Shown here piece by piece: positions 32,275-41,700 of a stretch of DNA of 64,000 nt. The notes below the pieces were generated by a model, which was given only the letters and a program-made list of their open reading frames with translations, ran no database searches and was not told the origin of the DNA. The DNA is from Pleodorina starrii (Eukaryota; Chlorophyta; Chlorophyceae; Chlamydomonadales; Volvocaceae): NCBI GenBank assembly GCA_030267565.1, contig BRXU01000067.1, positions 62,001 to 126,000 of the forward strand, in the 5' to 3' direction. The translations under genes were made by a program, and so were the position numbers. Positions within the stretch are counted from its first letter, which is position 1; every line of letters starts with the position of its first letter.

Positions 32275-33806
32275 TGTCTGTTTTCGACCAGCTCACCGAT
32301 GCGATCCTCAACAAGTTCTTCGGCCGCTCCGCCGCTCAGAGCAACGGGCAGATGCGCGAGCTCACCGAGAAAGGCATGGACGTGCCCCACGGCGGGATGA
32401 ACTCCTGGGTGGAGGCACCCCCGGAGTTCACCGCGACCTCCAACCAGACCGCCGGGCTGTGGCCCTTCGCGGTGGGCACCTCCTCCCCGCTGGTGGGGGC
32501 GGTGCTGGGGCGCAATCAGCTCAACGGCTCGGTGGTGTGCGGGGACCCGATCAACCTGTTTCTGCGCGGGATCATTTCCTCCCCCTCCTGCTTCATCCTC
32601 GGTCTCCAGGCCCGAGGCAAGTCCTCGGTGGCGGTGCGCATGGCCCTGGCCTTAGTGGACCAGGGGTTCCTGTTCGTCGGGGCCAGTGATGTGAAGCCGG
32701 ACCTGGCCGGGCTCACCGTGGAGGTCGGCGGGCAGGTCATCCGGGTCGCCCCCGGTGTCGGGTCGATCAACCCCCTGGATGCCGGGCCGTTGTGGCGCCG
32801 GCTGGGTGAGCTGCCGGAGGCGTTGCAGCGGCAGATGCGCGCGGAGATCCACAGCCGCCGCCTCAACGCCCTGACCGGGCTTCTCGAGCTGGTGTTCAAG
32901 GCACCCCTGGATGCCCGGCAGCAAGAGCCCACGGTGCTGTCGATGGCGATCACCGAGGCCGCCGAGCACGCCGAGGCCCAGTCCCGGCAACCGATCATCC
33001 AAGACGTGGTGGACGTGATCACCGCGGCGCGGCCGGCGATCATGGCCGCGATTCTGGTCGATGACGAGACCTCCTATCGGGGGCAGGTGCGCAACCTGCT
33101 GGCCGGCCTCAACGCCCTGGGGGCGCACGGGCCGTTCGGGGACGTGTTCTGCCGCCATACCTCCGAGGAGATGCACATCGACCAGTCGGTGGACTTCGAC
33201 CTGTCCGCCATTGACGAGACCCTGTTGGACCTGCGGGCGGCCGTGCAGATCGTGTGCTGGTCCTATGCCCAGGCCGGGATCTCCGCGGCCAAGACCCTGG
33301 CCGAGGCCGGGCTGATGGAAGAGCGCCATCACCTGATGATCATGGACGAGCTGTGGCAAGCCCTGCGGGCCTCGGAGCTGCTGGTGCATCAGATCGACGG
33401 CATTACCCGGCTGAACCGCACCAAGGGGCTGGGTCAGCTGTTGATCACCCACTCCATGAAAGACCTCCAGCTGTCCACGGAGGAGCTGACGAAGATCGCC
33501 ACCGGGTTCATGGAGCGGTCCTCGATGAAGGTGCTCGGGGGGTTGGCGCAGAACGAGATGGGGATGCTGGAGACCGTCTTCCCGCTCTCCGAGCAGGAGA
33601 AGGCGCTGCTGGTGGCGTGGTCGGCTGAGGGGTCGGTCAACCCCAAGACCGGGCGCACCTCACCCCCGCCCGGGCGGGGCCGCTTCATGTTGAAGACCGG
33701 GGAGGCACCGGGCGTGCCCTTCCAGACCAACCTCACCGCCGGGGAGATGCGGGTCCACGACACCAACGCCGCCTGGGCGGCTGCACAGGCGCGGGTGAAC
33801 GCATGA
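32274..33806 (+). CDS. VirB4-like conjugation ATPase
   Basis: ATG 32274 (MSVFDQLTD) shares one base with the preceding stop; GTG 32271 is possible. The 510-residue protein has Walker A (LGLQARGKSSVA, near residue 110), a RecA-like core, Walker B (HHLMIMDELW, about residue 355), and the VirB4-type LLITHSMKDL arginine-finger region. It would power channel assembly or substrate transport at the inner face of the membrane. Confidence 0.88.
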   Translation: MSVFDQLTDAILNKFFGRSAAQSNGQMRELTEKGMDVPHGGMNSWVEAPPEFTATSNQTAGLWPFAVGTSSPLVGAVLGRNQLNGSVVCGDPINLFLRGIISSPSCFILGLQARGKSSVAVRMALALVDQGFLFVGASDVKPDLAGLTVEVGGQVIRVAPGVGSINPLDAGPLWRRLGELPEALQRQMRAEIHSRRLNALTGLLELVFKAPLDARQQEPTVLSMAITEAAEHAEAQSRQPIIQDVVDVITAARPAIMAAILVDDETSYRGQVRNLLAGLNALGAHGPFGDVFCRHTSEEMHIDQSVDFDLSAIDETLLDLRAAVQIVCWSYAQAGISAAKTLAEAGLMEERHHLMIMDELWQALRASELLVHQIDGITRLNRTKGLGQLLITHSMKDLQLSTEELTKIATGFMERSSMKVLGGLAQNEMGMLETVFPLSEQEKALLVAWSAEGSVNPKTGRTSPPPGRGRFMLKTGEAPGVPFQTNLTAGEMRVHDTNAAWAAAQARVNA

Positions 33807-35479
33807 ACAACGACCAGAACAAGAGCTTCATCGGCGTGCTGATCCTGTTCACCGCCGTGATGGGTGCGGTGGGCCTGGTGCACCTGGGGGACGTGCTGAC
33901 CCCGGTGGCCGGGGACCTGCCCTGGAACCCCTTTACCCTGGGCATCCAGCTGGCCACCGGGGCGGTGGACTGGCCGACGGCCGCCACCTTCCTCGTGGGC
34001 CTGGAGGTGGTGGCCGGTGTGGCCGCGCTGATGATCTGGGGCACCCGCACCCCCTCCAAGACTCAGGAGGCCGCCCGGCGGATGAGTCCTCCGGGCCGGA
34101 TCAACCCGGCGATGGGCCCCGCCCGCACCACGGAAGCGCAACGCCTCCACCCCGAGGCCGAGAACATCGGCCCGGGGCTGACGATCGGGCTGGTGGGCAA
34201 GAACCCGATCTATCAGGGCTGGCGGGAATGCTCCGCCCATGTGTGGGGCACCGGGCGCGGCAAGACCACCTCTCAGGTGATCCGGCACGCTGTCGAGGCC
34301 CCCGGGGCGTTCGTGATGACCTCGAACAAGGTGGACGGGGTGGCCGAGGTCCTGGCCGCCCGCACCACCACGGGCAGCACCGTGTGGCTGTTCGACCCCC
34401 AGCGCATCTGGCGCGACAGCACCCGCCCGGCGATGATCTTCAACCTCCTGGCCACCGTCACCGACACGGTGTCCGCCGGGGAGGTCGCCTCGATCTTCGA
34501 GACCGCCTCGGCCGCCGGTGCAGCCGGCGGTAAGGGCGACCCACAATTCGACTCCCAGGGCCGGGACTACCTCTCCTGGTGCCTGCTGGCGGCCGCCAAG
34601 AGCGGCAAAACGTTGGCGGACGTGCTGGGGTGGGTGTCCTCGGCGGATTTCCTGGAACCGGCCCAGCTGTTGAAGCAGGCCGGCCACACCGGTCCGGCCG
34701 CAGCGGTGGATGGGATGAGCCGCCAACCCGAGGACACCCGGGGGTCGGTGGCGGCCAGTGCCCAGCGCATGTCCTCGGCCCTGGTCCATGACGAGCTGCT
34801 GGCCTGGACCACTCCCACCCCGGGGGTGCCGGTGTTCAATCCGCACCGCTTCGTCACCAGCCGGGACACCCTGATTCTGCTGACTCAGGACGCGGCCGGC
34901 TCCGGGGCCGCGTTCGTCTCGACCCTGGTCTACGCGGTGGTCACCGCCGCCCAGCAGGCGGCCCGCCGGGCGGGGGGCCGGCTGCCGGTGCCGCTGGTGG
35001 CTGACCTCGATGAGGTGGGCAACGTGGTGAAGCTCAAGCAGCTGCCCGAGTGGTACTCGTTCTTCGGGTCGATGGGCATCGTGGTCTCGGCCTACTTCCA
35101 GACCAAGGGCCAGGGCGTGGACATGCTGCAACGGACCGGGTGGGACACCCTGTGGTCGGCCGCCGCGGTGAAGGTCTACGGCGGTGGTTCTGATGATGCG
35201 GAGTTCCTGGAGTCGCTGCGCAAGCTCATCGGCACCTACGACGCGAAGGTGCGCAGCACCTCCACCTCCCGGGGCGTGGCGTCGCGGTCGGTGCAGACGC
35301 AGCAGCGCGACATCATGCCCGTCTCCAAGCTCTCCGAGCTGCCGGCCGGGCACGCCTGGGTGAAGACCTCCACCGGGGGCGGCACGATCGTGGCCACCGT
35401 GCGGTGGTTTGAGGACAAGGAACTGACGGCCCGGATCACCCCGGTGCTGGAGCGGATCACGGAAGGACAGCGGCGATGA
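33803..35479 (+). CDS. VirD4/TraG-type coupling protein
   Basis: The 558-residue protein starts 4 bases inside the VirB4-like gene. Two N-terminal spans are followed by HVWGTGRGKTTSQV (Walker A, near residue 149), TSNKVDGVAEV, VWLFDPQRIWR, and Walker B LVADLDEVGNV. PQ-type motifs are conserved in T4CPs. It links the relaxase-DNA complex encoded at 38783-43327 to the channel. All motifs look intact. Confidence 0.92.
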   Translation: MNNDQNKSFIGVLILFTAVMGAVGLVHLGDVLTPVAGDLPWNPFTLGIQLATGAVDWPTAATFLVGLEVVAGVAALMIWGTRTPSKTQEAARRMSPPGRINPAMGPARTTEAQRLHPEAENIGPGLTIGLVGKNPIYQGWRECSAHVWGTGRGKTTSQVIRHAVEAPGAFVMTSNKVDGVAEVLAARTTTGSTVWLFDPQRIWRDSTRPAMIFNLLATVTDTVSAGEVASIFETASAAGAAGGKGDPQFDSQGRDYLSWCLLAAAKSGKTLADVLGWVSSADFLEPAQLLKQAGHTGPAAAVDGMSRQPEDTRGSVAASAQRMSSALVHDELLAWTTPTPGVPVFNPHRFVTSRDTLILLTQDAAGSGAAFVSTLVYAVVTAAQQAARRAGGRLPVPLVADLDEVGNVVKLKQLPEWYSFFGSMGIVVSAYFQTKGQGVDMLQRTGWDTLWSAAAVKVYGGGSDDAEFLESLRKLIGTYDAKVRSTSTSRGVASRSVQTQQRDIMPVSKLSELPAGHAWVKTSTGGGTIVATVRWFEDKELTARITPVLERITEGQRR

Positions 35480-35835
35480 CCGATCAAATAGCAGCCACGG
35501 ACGAGAACAAGCCCACCGTGGAGGATTTCATCGAGTGGGTCGAGGCCACGATGGCCGATGTGGAGTCCGTGGATCGTTCGGCCAACATGCACTGGTGCTC
35601 CCAGTGGTGGGCCCACCCCGAGGCCGTCAAGCGGTTGCGTGCCCTCCACGAGGAGTGGCTGATTCGCCTTGCCGATGGGGGCATGTCCTCGTGGTGGGTT
35701 GATCACTTCGACGCCCACGCCAAGGTGCTGTTCGCCCGGAACGGCCCCTTCGGGGAGTGCGGAGTCTCCCACACCGAACGCGGAATGCGCCGGACGCTGG
35801 CCTGCGAGCAACCCCCTAGCGACTGGTCGTGGTGA
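35476..35835 (+). CDS. DUF4913 protein at the end of the conjugation operon
   Basis: The 119-residue soluble protein overlaps the coupling-protein stop by 4 bases. It shows the DUF4913 pattern HWCSQWWAHPEAVKRL ... MSSWWVDHFDAHAKVLF ... NGPFGEC, rich in Trp, Asp and His. DUF4913 proteins accompany conjugation genes in many actinobacterial plasmids, but their function is unknown. A strong terminator follows 85 bases later. Confidence 0.8.
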   Translation: MTDQIAATDENKPTVEDFIEWVEATMADVESVDRSANMHWCSQWWAHPEAVKRLRALHEEWLIRLADGGMSSWWVDHFDAHAKVLFARNGPFGECGVSHTERGMRRTLACEQPPSDWSW

Positions 35836-35919
35836 CCATATAGGCCTGGAGCAGGCCGCCATCCCTTCCCAGTAAGCGGTCTGCTCCCTCCGAAGGGACA
35901 GGCACTCGTGCGCTGTCCC

Positions 35920-35961
35920 ACAGTGGCCGGAGTCCCTCCTCCCAGGGACACCGGCCACTGT
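35920..35961 (+). terminator. Terminator of the conjugation operon
   Basis: ACAGTGGCCGG-A-GTCCCT pairs with AGGGAC-A-CCGGCCACTGT around a 6-base loop, a 17-bp stem with one internal mismatch. It closes the 22571-35835 operon. The following 36000-36344 stretch is AT-rich and holds no gene I can support. Confidence 0.85.
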
Positions 35962-36344
35962 CATGCCGAAAGGAGGGCTGCCCCACATTTCTTCAGCCCT
36001 GGCGGGTCTCCCAAATGACAACTCAGAGGAGGGTGGTTGCTGACCCTTGCCCCAGTCCAAGCCTTATGGGCCGCCACTAGGTCATACACGGACGCCGCAA
36101 TCCTCGTCTCCCTGACTCCTGATGCCGCGATATGAGCTAGCTATTTAACCATCTCCGACAAAACTAGCGCTCATAGTTGAAAAAAGGGTCGCATATATTG
36201 CAAGTTATTCACGTTAGCAAGCCATACCTTTAAAAACTAGACGATTGTCTAGAGTATTTTGACCAAATGGATGTCAGGGTAAAAATCCGTAGCCCAATGA
36301 GGTAACTAATATGACATATAGTGCACTCACTGGAAGGAAAAGCA

Positions 36345-37643
36345 ATGAAAATTAACGCTTTGACGTCACTGTCCTTATCAGTACTACTTTCAATCGGAAT
36401 CGTGGGTTCATTGCCCGCCAATGCCAATCAAGAAAAACCTGGCAAAATTCACGCGAAAATCAACAAACAGAATAATAGGATCGAAGTAACCGACCAAGAC
36501 GGTAAAGCAATTAAGCTAACCAAGGTTGAAGACTTTGTTGGAGAAAAAACATACCAAGGCAAAACGGAAGATGGCCCCGTTAAGGTCACCCTCTTGGAAA
36601 AGCCCAAAAACGAAGATATCCCTCCGCCATCACCCTCGATGAATAAAACTCACAAGTGGACGCAGTCTTACACTAAAGAAGACCCTGGCCCCACGGTGCA
36701 AAGAATTACCAGTGAAGATCTTCCTGAAATAAATCCTAACGACATGGTTCCGAACATCCTGGTCGCCAGCACTGATGACAGCGTTGCTATCGCTTGGGCA
36801 GATGATCCTTTCGTGGAGGAATATAGAGTAACTGGCAAATCAGTTGACAAACGTACTAAATCTAATTCTGTGTCTATCGGTGAGCTAAATCCCGACACCA
36901 TCTACACCTTTGACGTCATTTCCTCTCAGGAAGGCGAAGCACCTGAAGTGGCACGCACTATCAATGCCAACACATTAGCCACGGAGGGTATTGCCGCGAC
37001 AACAGCAAGCACTAGGCAAATTCAGACCAATATGCTATATAAGACTTTTATCGCTACCTCTAAAGTTGACCTAGATCCCGCTGCACGAGCTAGTTGCCAC
37101 GTATGGGGGGAAGAAGGAGTGCAGTTTGGCGGAGATGGACGCGCTTTTGTGCTGCCTACTTTCGGTCAATTCAATCCGCATAATTACAGAACCCGAATGC
37201 AAGTTATGGTTTCATGGGAAAATGAAACTAGAGGTGGCGTTTTGCACTTGGAGAAACAAGTAGGACCTACGCATAAATACAAAAATGGGCAACTTGTAGA
37301 GACGCGTACAGCGACTGATTCCCAGATGCTATTCGAGTCACCAGCCATTAGCGAAGCCTACGCAGAAGTGCGATTCAATCATTCGGCGGGAAATCCCTTT
37401 TGCGATGCTGGAGCCATTACCTACAATGTTGTAAATCGAATGTATCGAAACGGGACTGTGGAAACTGTGGGATGGAGACAAAAAGCACCATATCATGAGG
37501 GATATGCGATGTTTTACAATGAGGCACGTCAAGGAGAATGGAAAACGCTGTTCCGTTTGGGCAATGAGAGCTACCACTGCCTAGTCGGAGACATGTGCGC
37601 TACTGAAACAATAAATCGTCGAGCAGTCACAAACTTCCAGTAG
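36345..37643 (+). CDS. Secreted AT-rich-island protein with fibronectin-III-like domain
   Basis: ATG 36345 follows GGAAGGAAAAGC. The 432-residue protein has a clear signal peptide (MKINALTSLSLSVLLSIG, cleavage likely after ANA), a basic N-terminal segment, and an FN3-like domain about residues 115-200 (SVAIAWADDPFVEEY ... LNPDTIYTFDV). The C-terminal domain of about 200 residues carries four Cys. Codon use is strongly AT-biased, unlike the surrounding operon, indicating recent acquisition from a low-GC source. Function is unknown; an exported adhesin, enzyme inhibitor or effector all remain open. I see no wall-anchor motif. Confidence 0.75.
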   Translation: MKINALTSLSLSVLLSIGIVGSLPANANQEKPGKIHAKINKQNNRIEVTDQDGKAIKLTKVEDFVGEKTYQGKTEDGPVKVTLLEKPKNEDIPPPSPSMNKTHKWTQSYTKEDPGPTVQRITSEDLPEINPNDMVPNILVASTDDSVAIAWADDPFVEEYRVTGKSVDKRTKSNSVSIGELNPDTIYTFDVISSQEGEAPEVARTINANTLATEGIAATTASTRQIQTNMLYKTFIATSKVDLDPAARASCHVWGEEGVQFGGDGRAFVLPTFGQFNPHNYRTRMQVMVSWENETRGGVLHLEKQVGPTHKYKNGQLVETRTATDSQMLFESPAISEAYAEVRFNHSAGNPFCDAGAITYNVVNRMYRNGTVETVGWRQKAPYHEGYAMFYNEARQGEWKTLFRLGNESYHCLVGDMCATETINRRAVTNFQ

Positions 37644-37662
37644 TTGCCTAAAGACTTTTACA

Positions 37663-37697
37663 AAGAGCGTCGCCAAGGCTCCCTTGGCGACGCTCTT
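37663..37697 (+). terminator. Terminator after the secreted protein gene
   Basis: AAGAGCGTCGCCAAGG and CCTTGGCGACGCTCTT form a perfect 16-bp stem with a 3-base loop. Its high GC content contrasts with the AT-rich gene. The 37698-37990 stretch after it is AT-rich without a supported gene. Confidence 0.9.
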
Positions 37698-37994
37698 ACT
37701 TGCACAGTAAATTTCAGGCTAATTGCAGCCATTACTAGGAATAATAATAGAAATAAATAGACACGTGGCAATGTATTGAAATTTCCTGTCGATGAGTTAT
37801 CAAAATGTCGATTTACACTTAAGTAAGTATTGCCTCCCTGTCGACCATTTTGGTGAACCCGCAGCGGCAAGCACTCGGATCGAGTGTACTTAAGTGCGCT
37901 ATGCTCTGACATGTACGACAAGTATTGCATTTTCCGTTAATGGGTTATGAAATTTTTATCTGGACATTTAGGTATTATCTTTGGGAGGTTGTGA

Positions 37995-38426
37995 GTGAAA
38001 CATCTGATTCGCATACATCCGCTAAAAATCTATTTAGTGTTTCAAGTTTTAACTATCGTAACGGCAGGGTTCTACATCTTTGCTATAGGGAAAACTAATA
38101 GTTCCTGGCGACTTTTTTTTAGCGTATGGATAACATTGGCATTAGTAAACGCATTATGGACGCAACTAGCATGGGCCCCTTGTTGGGAAGCAGGCGATCG
38201 TTACGGTTTACCCATTTTGGTGCGCATAATATTTATGTCTCTAATTGGTGGGGCAATATGTTTTCCGCTATTCGTTTTAAGCCTCGTCCATGATCGATTT
38301 TGGTACTTTTTTGCCGTATTTTCCATTCCCTATGGATTGGCTTTTGGATTGCTTGGCGGCGCCATACTAGGAACATGGGAGTACAAAACATTTCTACGTC
38401 AATCTCTGCCGGGCCAAAAGCAGTAA
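37995..38426 (+). CDS. Four-span membrane protein, AT-rich copy of a paralogous pair
   Basis: GTG 37995 has GGAGG seven bases upstream. The 143-residue protein has about four spans and a conserved PCWEAGDRYGL segment. It aligns along its whole length with the GC-rich 54395-54850 protein: HPLKIYLVFQVLT / HPFSTYLVFQALT, WAPCWEAGDRYGL / WGPCWKAGADYGL, and PYGLAFGLLGG / PYGLVAGLLGG. I do not recognise the family. Codon use is AT-rich, as in the neighbouring secreted-protein gene. Confidence 0.7.
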   Translation: MKHLIRIHPLKIYLVFQVLTIVTAGFYIFAIGKTNSSWRLFFSVWITLALVNALWTQLAWAPCWEAGDRYGLPILVRIIFMSLIGGAICFPLFVLSLVHDRFWYFFAVFSIPYGLAFGLLGGAILGTWEYKTFLRQSLPGQKQ

Positions 38427-38782
38427 TAACTTTGATGTCGGAATCAGTCTAGAAGTGCCTTTCTACGGCCGTTAGAATAGGCTTATCAAAAGAAATCAAA
38501 GGTAGTCTCTCTTATCTCCCATTTGCGCCCGGGAAGATGTCGATGATGCCGGGAAATGTCTGGGGATTTACCATCTAAATTGACGGAGTCGGAGGCGCCT
38601 GACAATAACTGACCGTGCGGCCGAGCCTGATACTGAGATTAGGACTTGGGGTTCGCCTGAGGGCTAATTTTTGATCCAGCGAGCACAAGAGCTAGCAGTA
38701 TCTCGCATCACTCGAAAGCAACGCTCGTGACGAGCATTTTCCGACCCTACCGCTCACTGAGACTCATTTGGGGAAAGGCTGT
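38427..38782. other. Junction between AT-rich island and relaxase gene
   Basis: About 350 bases without a gene. Composition changes from AT-rich to GC-rich within it. I saw no clear inverted repeat, att-like repeat or terminator. Confidence 0.4.
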
Positions 38783-41700
38783 TTAAAGGCTGCGTCCGCC
38801 GTCACGACGGGCGGTGTCGGCAGCGCGTCGGGCCGATGCCGCCTTACTCTCCTGACGGCGGGCCTCCTGCTCGGGACGCCGCGTGGCCGCGTATCGCTTG
38901 GCCAACTCAGCTTGCTTCTGCTCGATACCGGCGGTGTGCTGGCGGCGGGTGGCGTCGTTCTGGGCGTTCTCGGACACGGCGGGTTCCTTCGACTGAGTGG
39001 CCGGCGTGGGGGACGCCGGCGCGTGGGGGGCAGCTGCATCGGTGGTCGAGGTGGCCTGTTGGATCTGTGCCCGGTGCTGGGCCACTACGTGAGCGATCAG
39101 CTCCTCCCTGGTCAGCACCCGCCGGGTCTCCTCGGCTACCGGGGCCGTGGCAGCCTCGGTGACGGCCGCCTCCCGGGCCTGCGGGGCCGGCAACGGATCG
39201 GCGGCCTGTCCACGGGTGGCCCGCAGCGCCTCCACGGCCTCCTGGGCCGGGGCCGGTGTGGTACGCACCCGCTCGGCCACGTGCGCCTCATCGACGGCCT
39301 GCCGGATCTGCTCGGGCGCCTGGGATGCCGCAGCGGTGAGCGCGGAGTGCTTGTGCAGCGCCGTGGCGCGAGCCATCAGCGCAGCCGCCACCGGGTCCTG
39401 GTGGTGCGCCTTCGGGATCAATGCGGTCTCGTGGGCGGCAATGTTGTACCGGTTCCGGTACGCCTCGACCTCGGCGGCCACCTGGTGCCACTCGGCGGCC
39501 TTGGCCGGTTTCGCCGGCACCGGCCCCAACGCCGCAGCCCACTCCGGGCGGGTCTCGGCCAGCTCGACACCCCGCACCATGACGCGCTCCTCCATGCGGG
39601 TGCGCAGCCGCTCCAGCTGCTCCCGGTACTGGGCCGGCACCTGGGGGTCGTTGATCAGCCGGGTGGGGGCCAGGTCCTCGCTCACCCGGCGCCCGTCCGC
39701 CACCGGGGCCGGTGCCGGGGTCTTGGCGGCCACGGCCCGCACATGTTGCTCGGCGGTGATCGCCTCCCCGATCGACACGTCACAGTCGGTGCGGGTGCGC
39801 TCTCCCCGGGCGATCTGCTCGACCGCCGTCTGCTCCGGGGACAGCCCGGCGCGGCGCTCCTGTTCGGCGCCCATCGTGCGGGCGGTCCAGTCCAGGTGCA
39901 GTGAGGTGGTGGAGTCCCACAGCTCCGGGGGTAGGGCCAGGTTCTCGGCCTCGGCACTGGCCTTCGCCTCAGCCAGCTGCGCCGAGGGCATCCAGGCATA
40001 GGGGTGGGAGGCCCACTGTGGGTCCTCGATCGTGGGCTGGGTCTGGGCGGCCTGGGTGCGCTCAGCCAGCCGCTCCAGGTGCTCGTCGGTGAGGTGGCCC
40101 AGGGGCCGGCGGTCGGTGTTGTCGATGATCCGCTGGGCGGCCTCGATCTGGTGTTCCAGCCGCCAGGCCAGCACCGCAGCGGGGTCCTCGGCCCCGCCAA
40201 AGCCGCGCTGATTGACTGCCTTCGCAAGCAACGCGGCCGGGTCCATGCCCTGCTCCTGGGCCGTGTGCAGGTGCGTGGCCACCGCTCCCCACGCCTCGCT
40301 GCTGGTGAAGTCGGCGGCCTTGTCCGCGCCCATGACGTCCACGGTCATTGCTCGGGTCTTGGCCGTCCAGGCGGCCTCAGCGGTCTCGCGGTAGACCTCG
40401 CCCAGGGTGGCGACGTCACCATTGCGCATCGCCTCGGCGGCCACGGTTTCGTGGGCGGACAGGTTTCGGTCGTAGGCTCCGGCGATGCTCTCCAGCACCT
40501 CGTCCCGGCTCTGCCCGTCGCTCAGGGCGACGTAGAGCTGGTTGGTTTCCCGTCCGCGGGTGGCGGCGACGTAGGCGGCGGCGCGGTCGGTGGAGTCGTC
40601 CAGGATGGCGTGGGCGGTGTCCACGGTGGCGCCCTGGGCGCGGTGCAGAGTGGCCGCGTAGCCGAGCTGGCCGTGCTTGCTCAGGTACTCGGCATCTAGG
40701 GTGATCTTGCCGCCGTGCCCGGTGTGGCGCAGCGTGGCGGTGTCTTCCCCGACCTTCTCCACGGTCCACACATCGTTGTTCTTCACGAAGTCCTTACCGC
40801 CGTTGAGCTGCAAGGTCCGATCGTTGCGGCGGGTCACCACCACGTCCCCGGTATGGGCGGTGAGACCGTCGCGCAGCACCACAGAGTCCCCGGTGGCATC
40901 CAGTGCCCCGGTCGCGATCAAGGCGGCCTGGGCGCGGGCGTTCAGCTCTGTCACGGTGGCGTTGTCGGTGGCGATCAGCAGAGACCGCTTGCCCGCTTCG
41001 GTGTCGGTGATCCAGGCCCGCAGCGCGGTGTCTGTCATGGCCTCGGTGTCCCCGGCCACGACGCGGCGGTTCTCCAGGTACCAGGCCCACGGGGTGTCCG
41101 CCCCGGCCGCCGGCGGCTCGCGCAGCGCCAGAGATGCGGCCGCTTCACCCTCGGTGCGGAAGCGGTGGACGGCCTCCAGGCGGGTCGCTCCCACCTCGTT
41201 GTCCAGCAGGCGCAGCGCACCACCGGAACCGATGGCGCCCAACTGGCGGTCATCCCCGATGGCGCGAACCACGGCCCCGTGGCGGGCCGCCACGGTCACG
41301 AGCTCGGCCAGCTTCGGGGTGGTGACCATGCCCACCTCATCGAGGATCACCACGTCCCCGGCGTGCAGCTGGGCGGCCCCGGTGCGCCCGGTGCGGTGAG
41401 CGATCAGAAAGGCGTCAATGGTCGTCGCCTGCGCTCCAATGTCCTCGGACATGACGGCGGCCGCGGCCGCCGTGGGGGCCAAGCCGACGACGTTGCCACC
41501 GGTCGCACGGACCGCATCGGCGGCCAGGGACAGGCTGGTGGTCTTACCGGCACCGGCCGGTCCGATCCCCAGCGCCAGCAGCTTCTCATCGCAAGCAAAG
41601 GCCCGGGCCAGGGCCACCTGACCCTCGCTCAGCGGGCCGGTATGGGCGGCCAGCACCTCGTCAAAGGTCTGGGCGGAGACAGCGGGGATGACGGTGCGCT

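Noticed and set aside
33434..35353. Long minus-strand frame opposite the VirD4-like gene
   Set aside because: No domain signal, and it runs against an operon with overlapping starts and intact Walker motifs.
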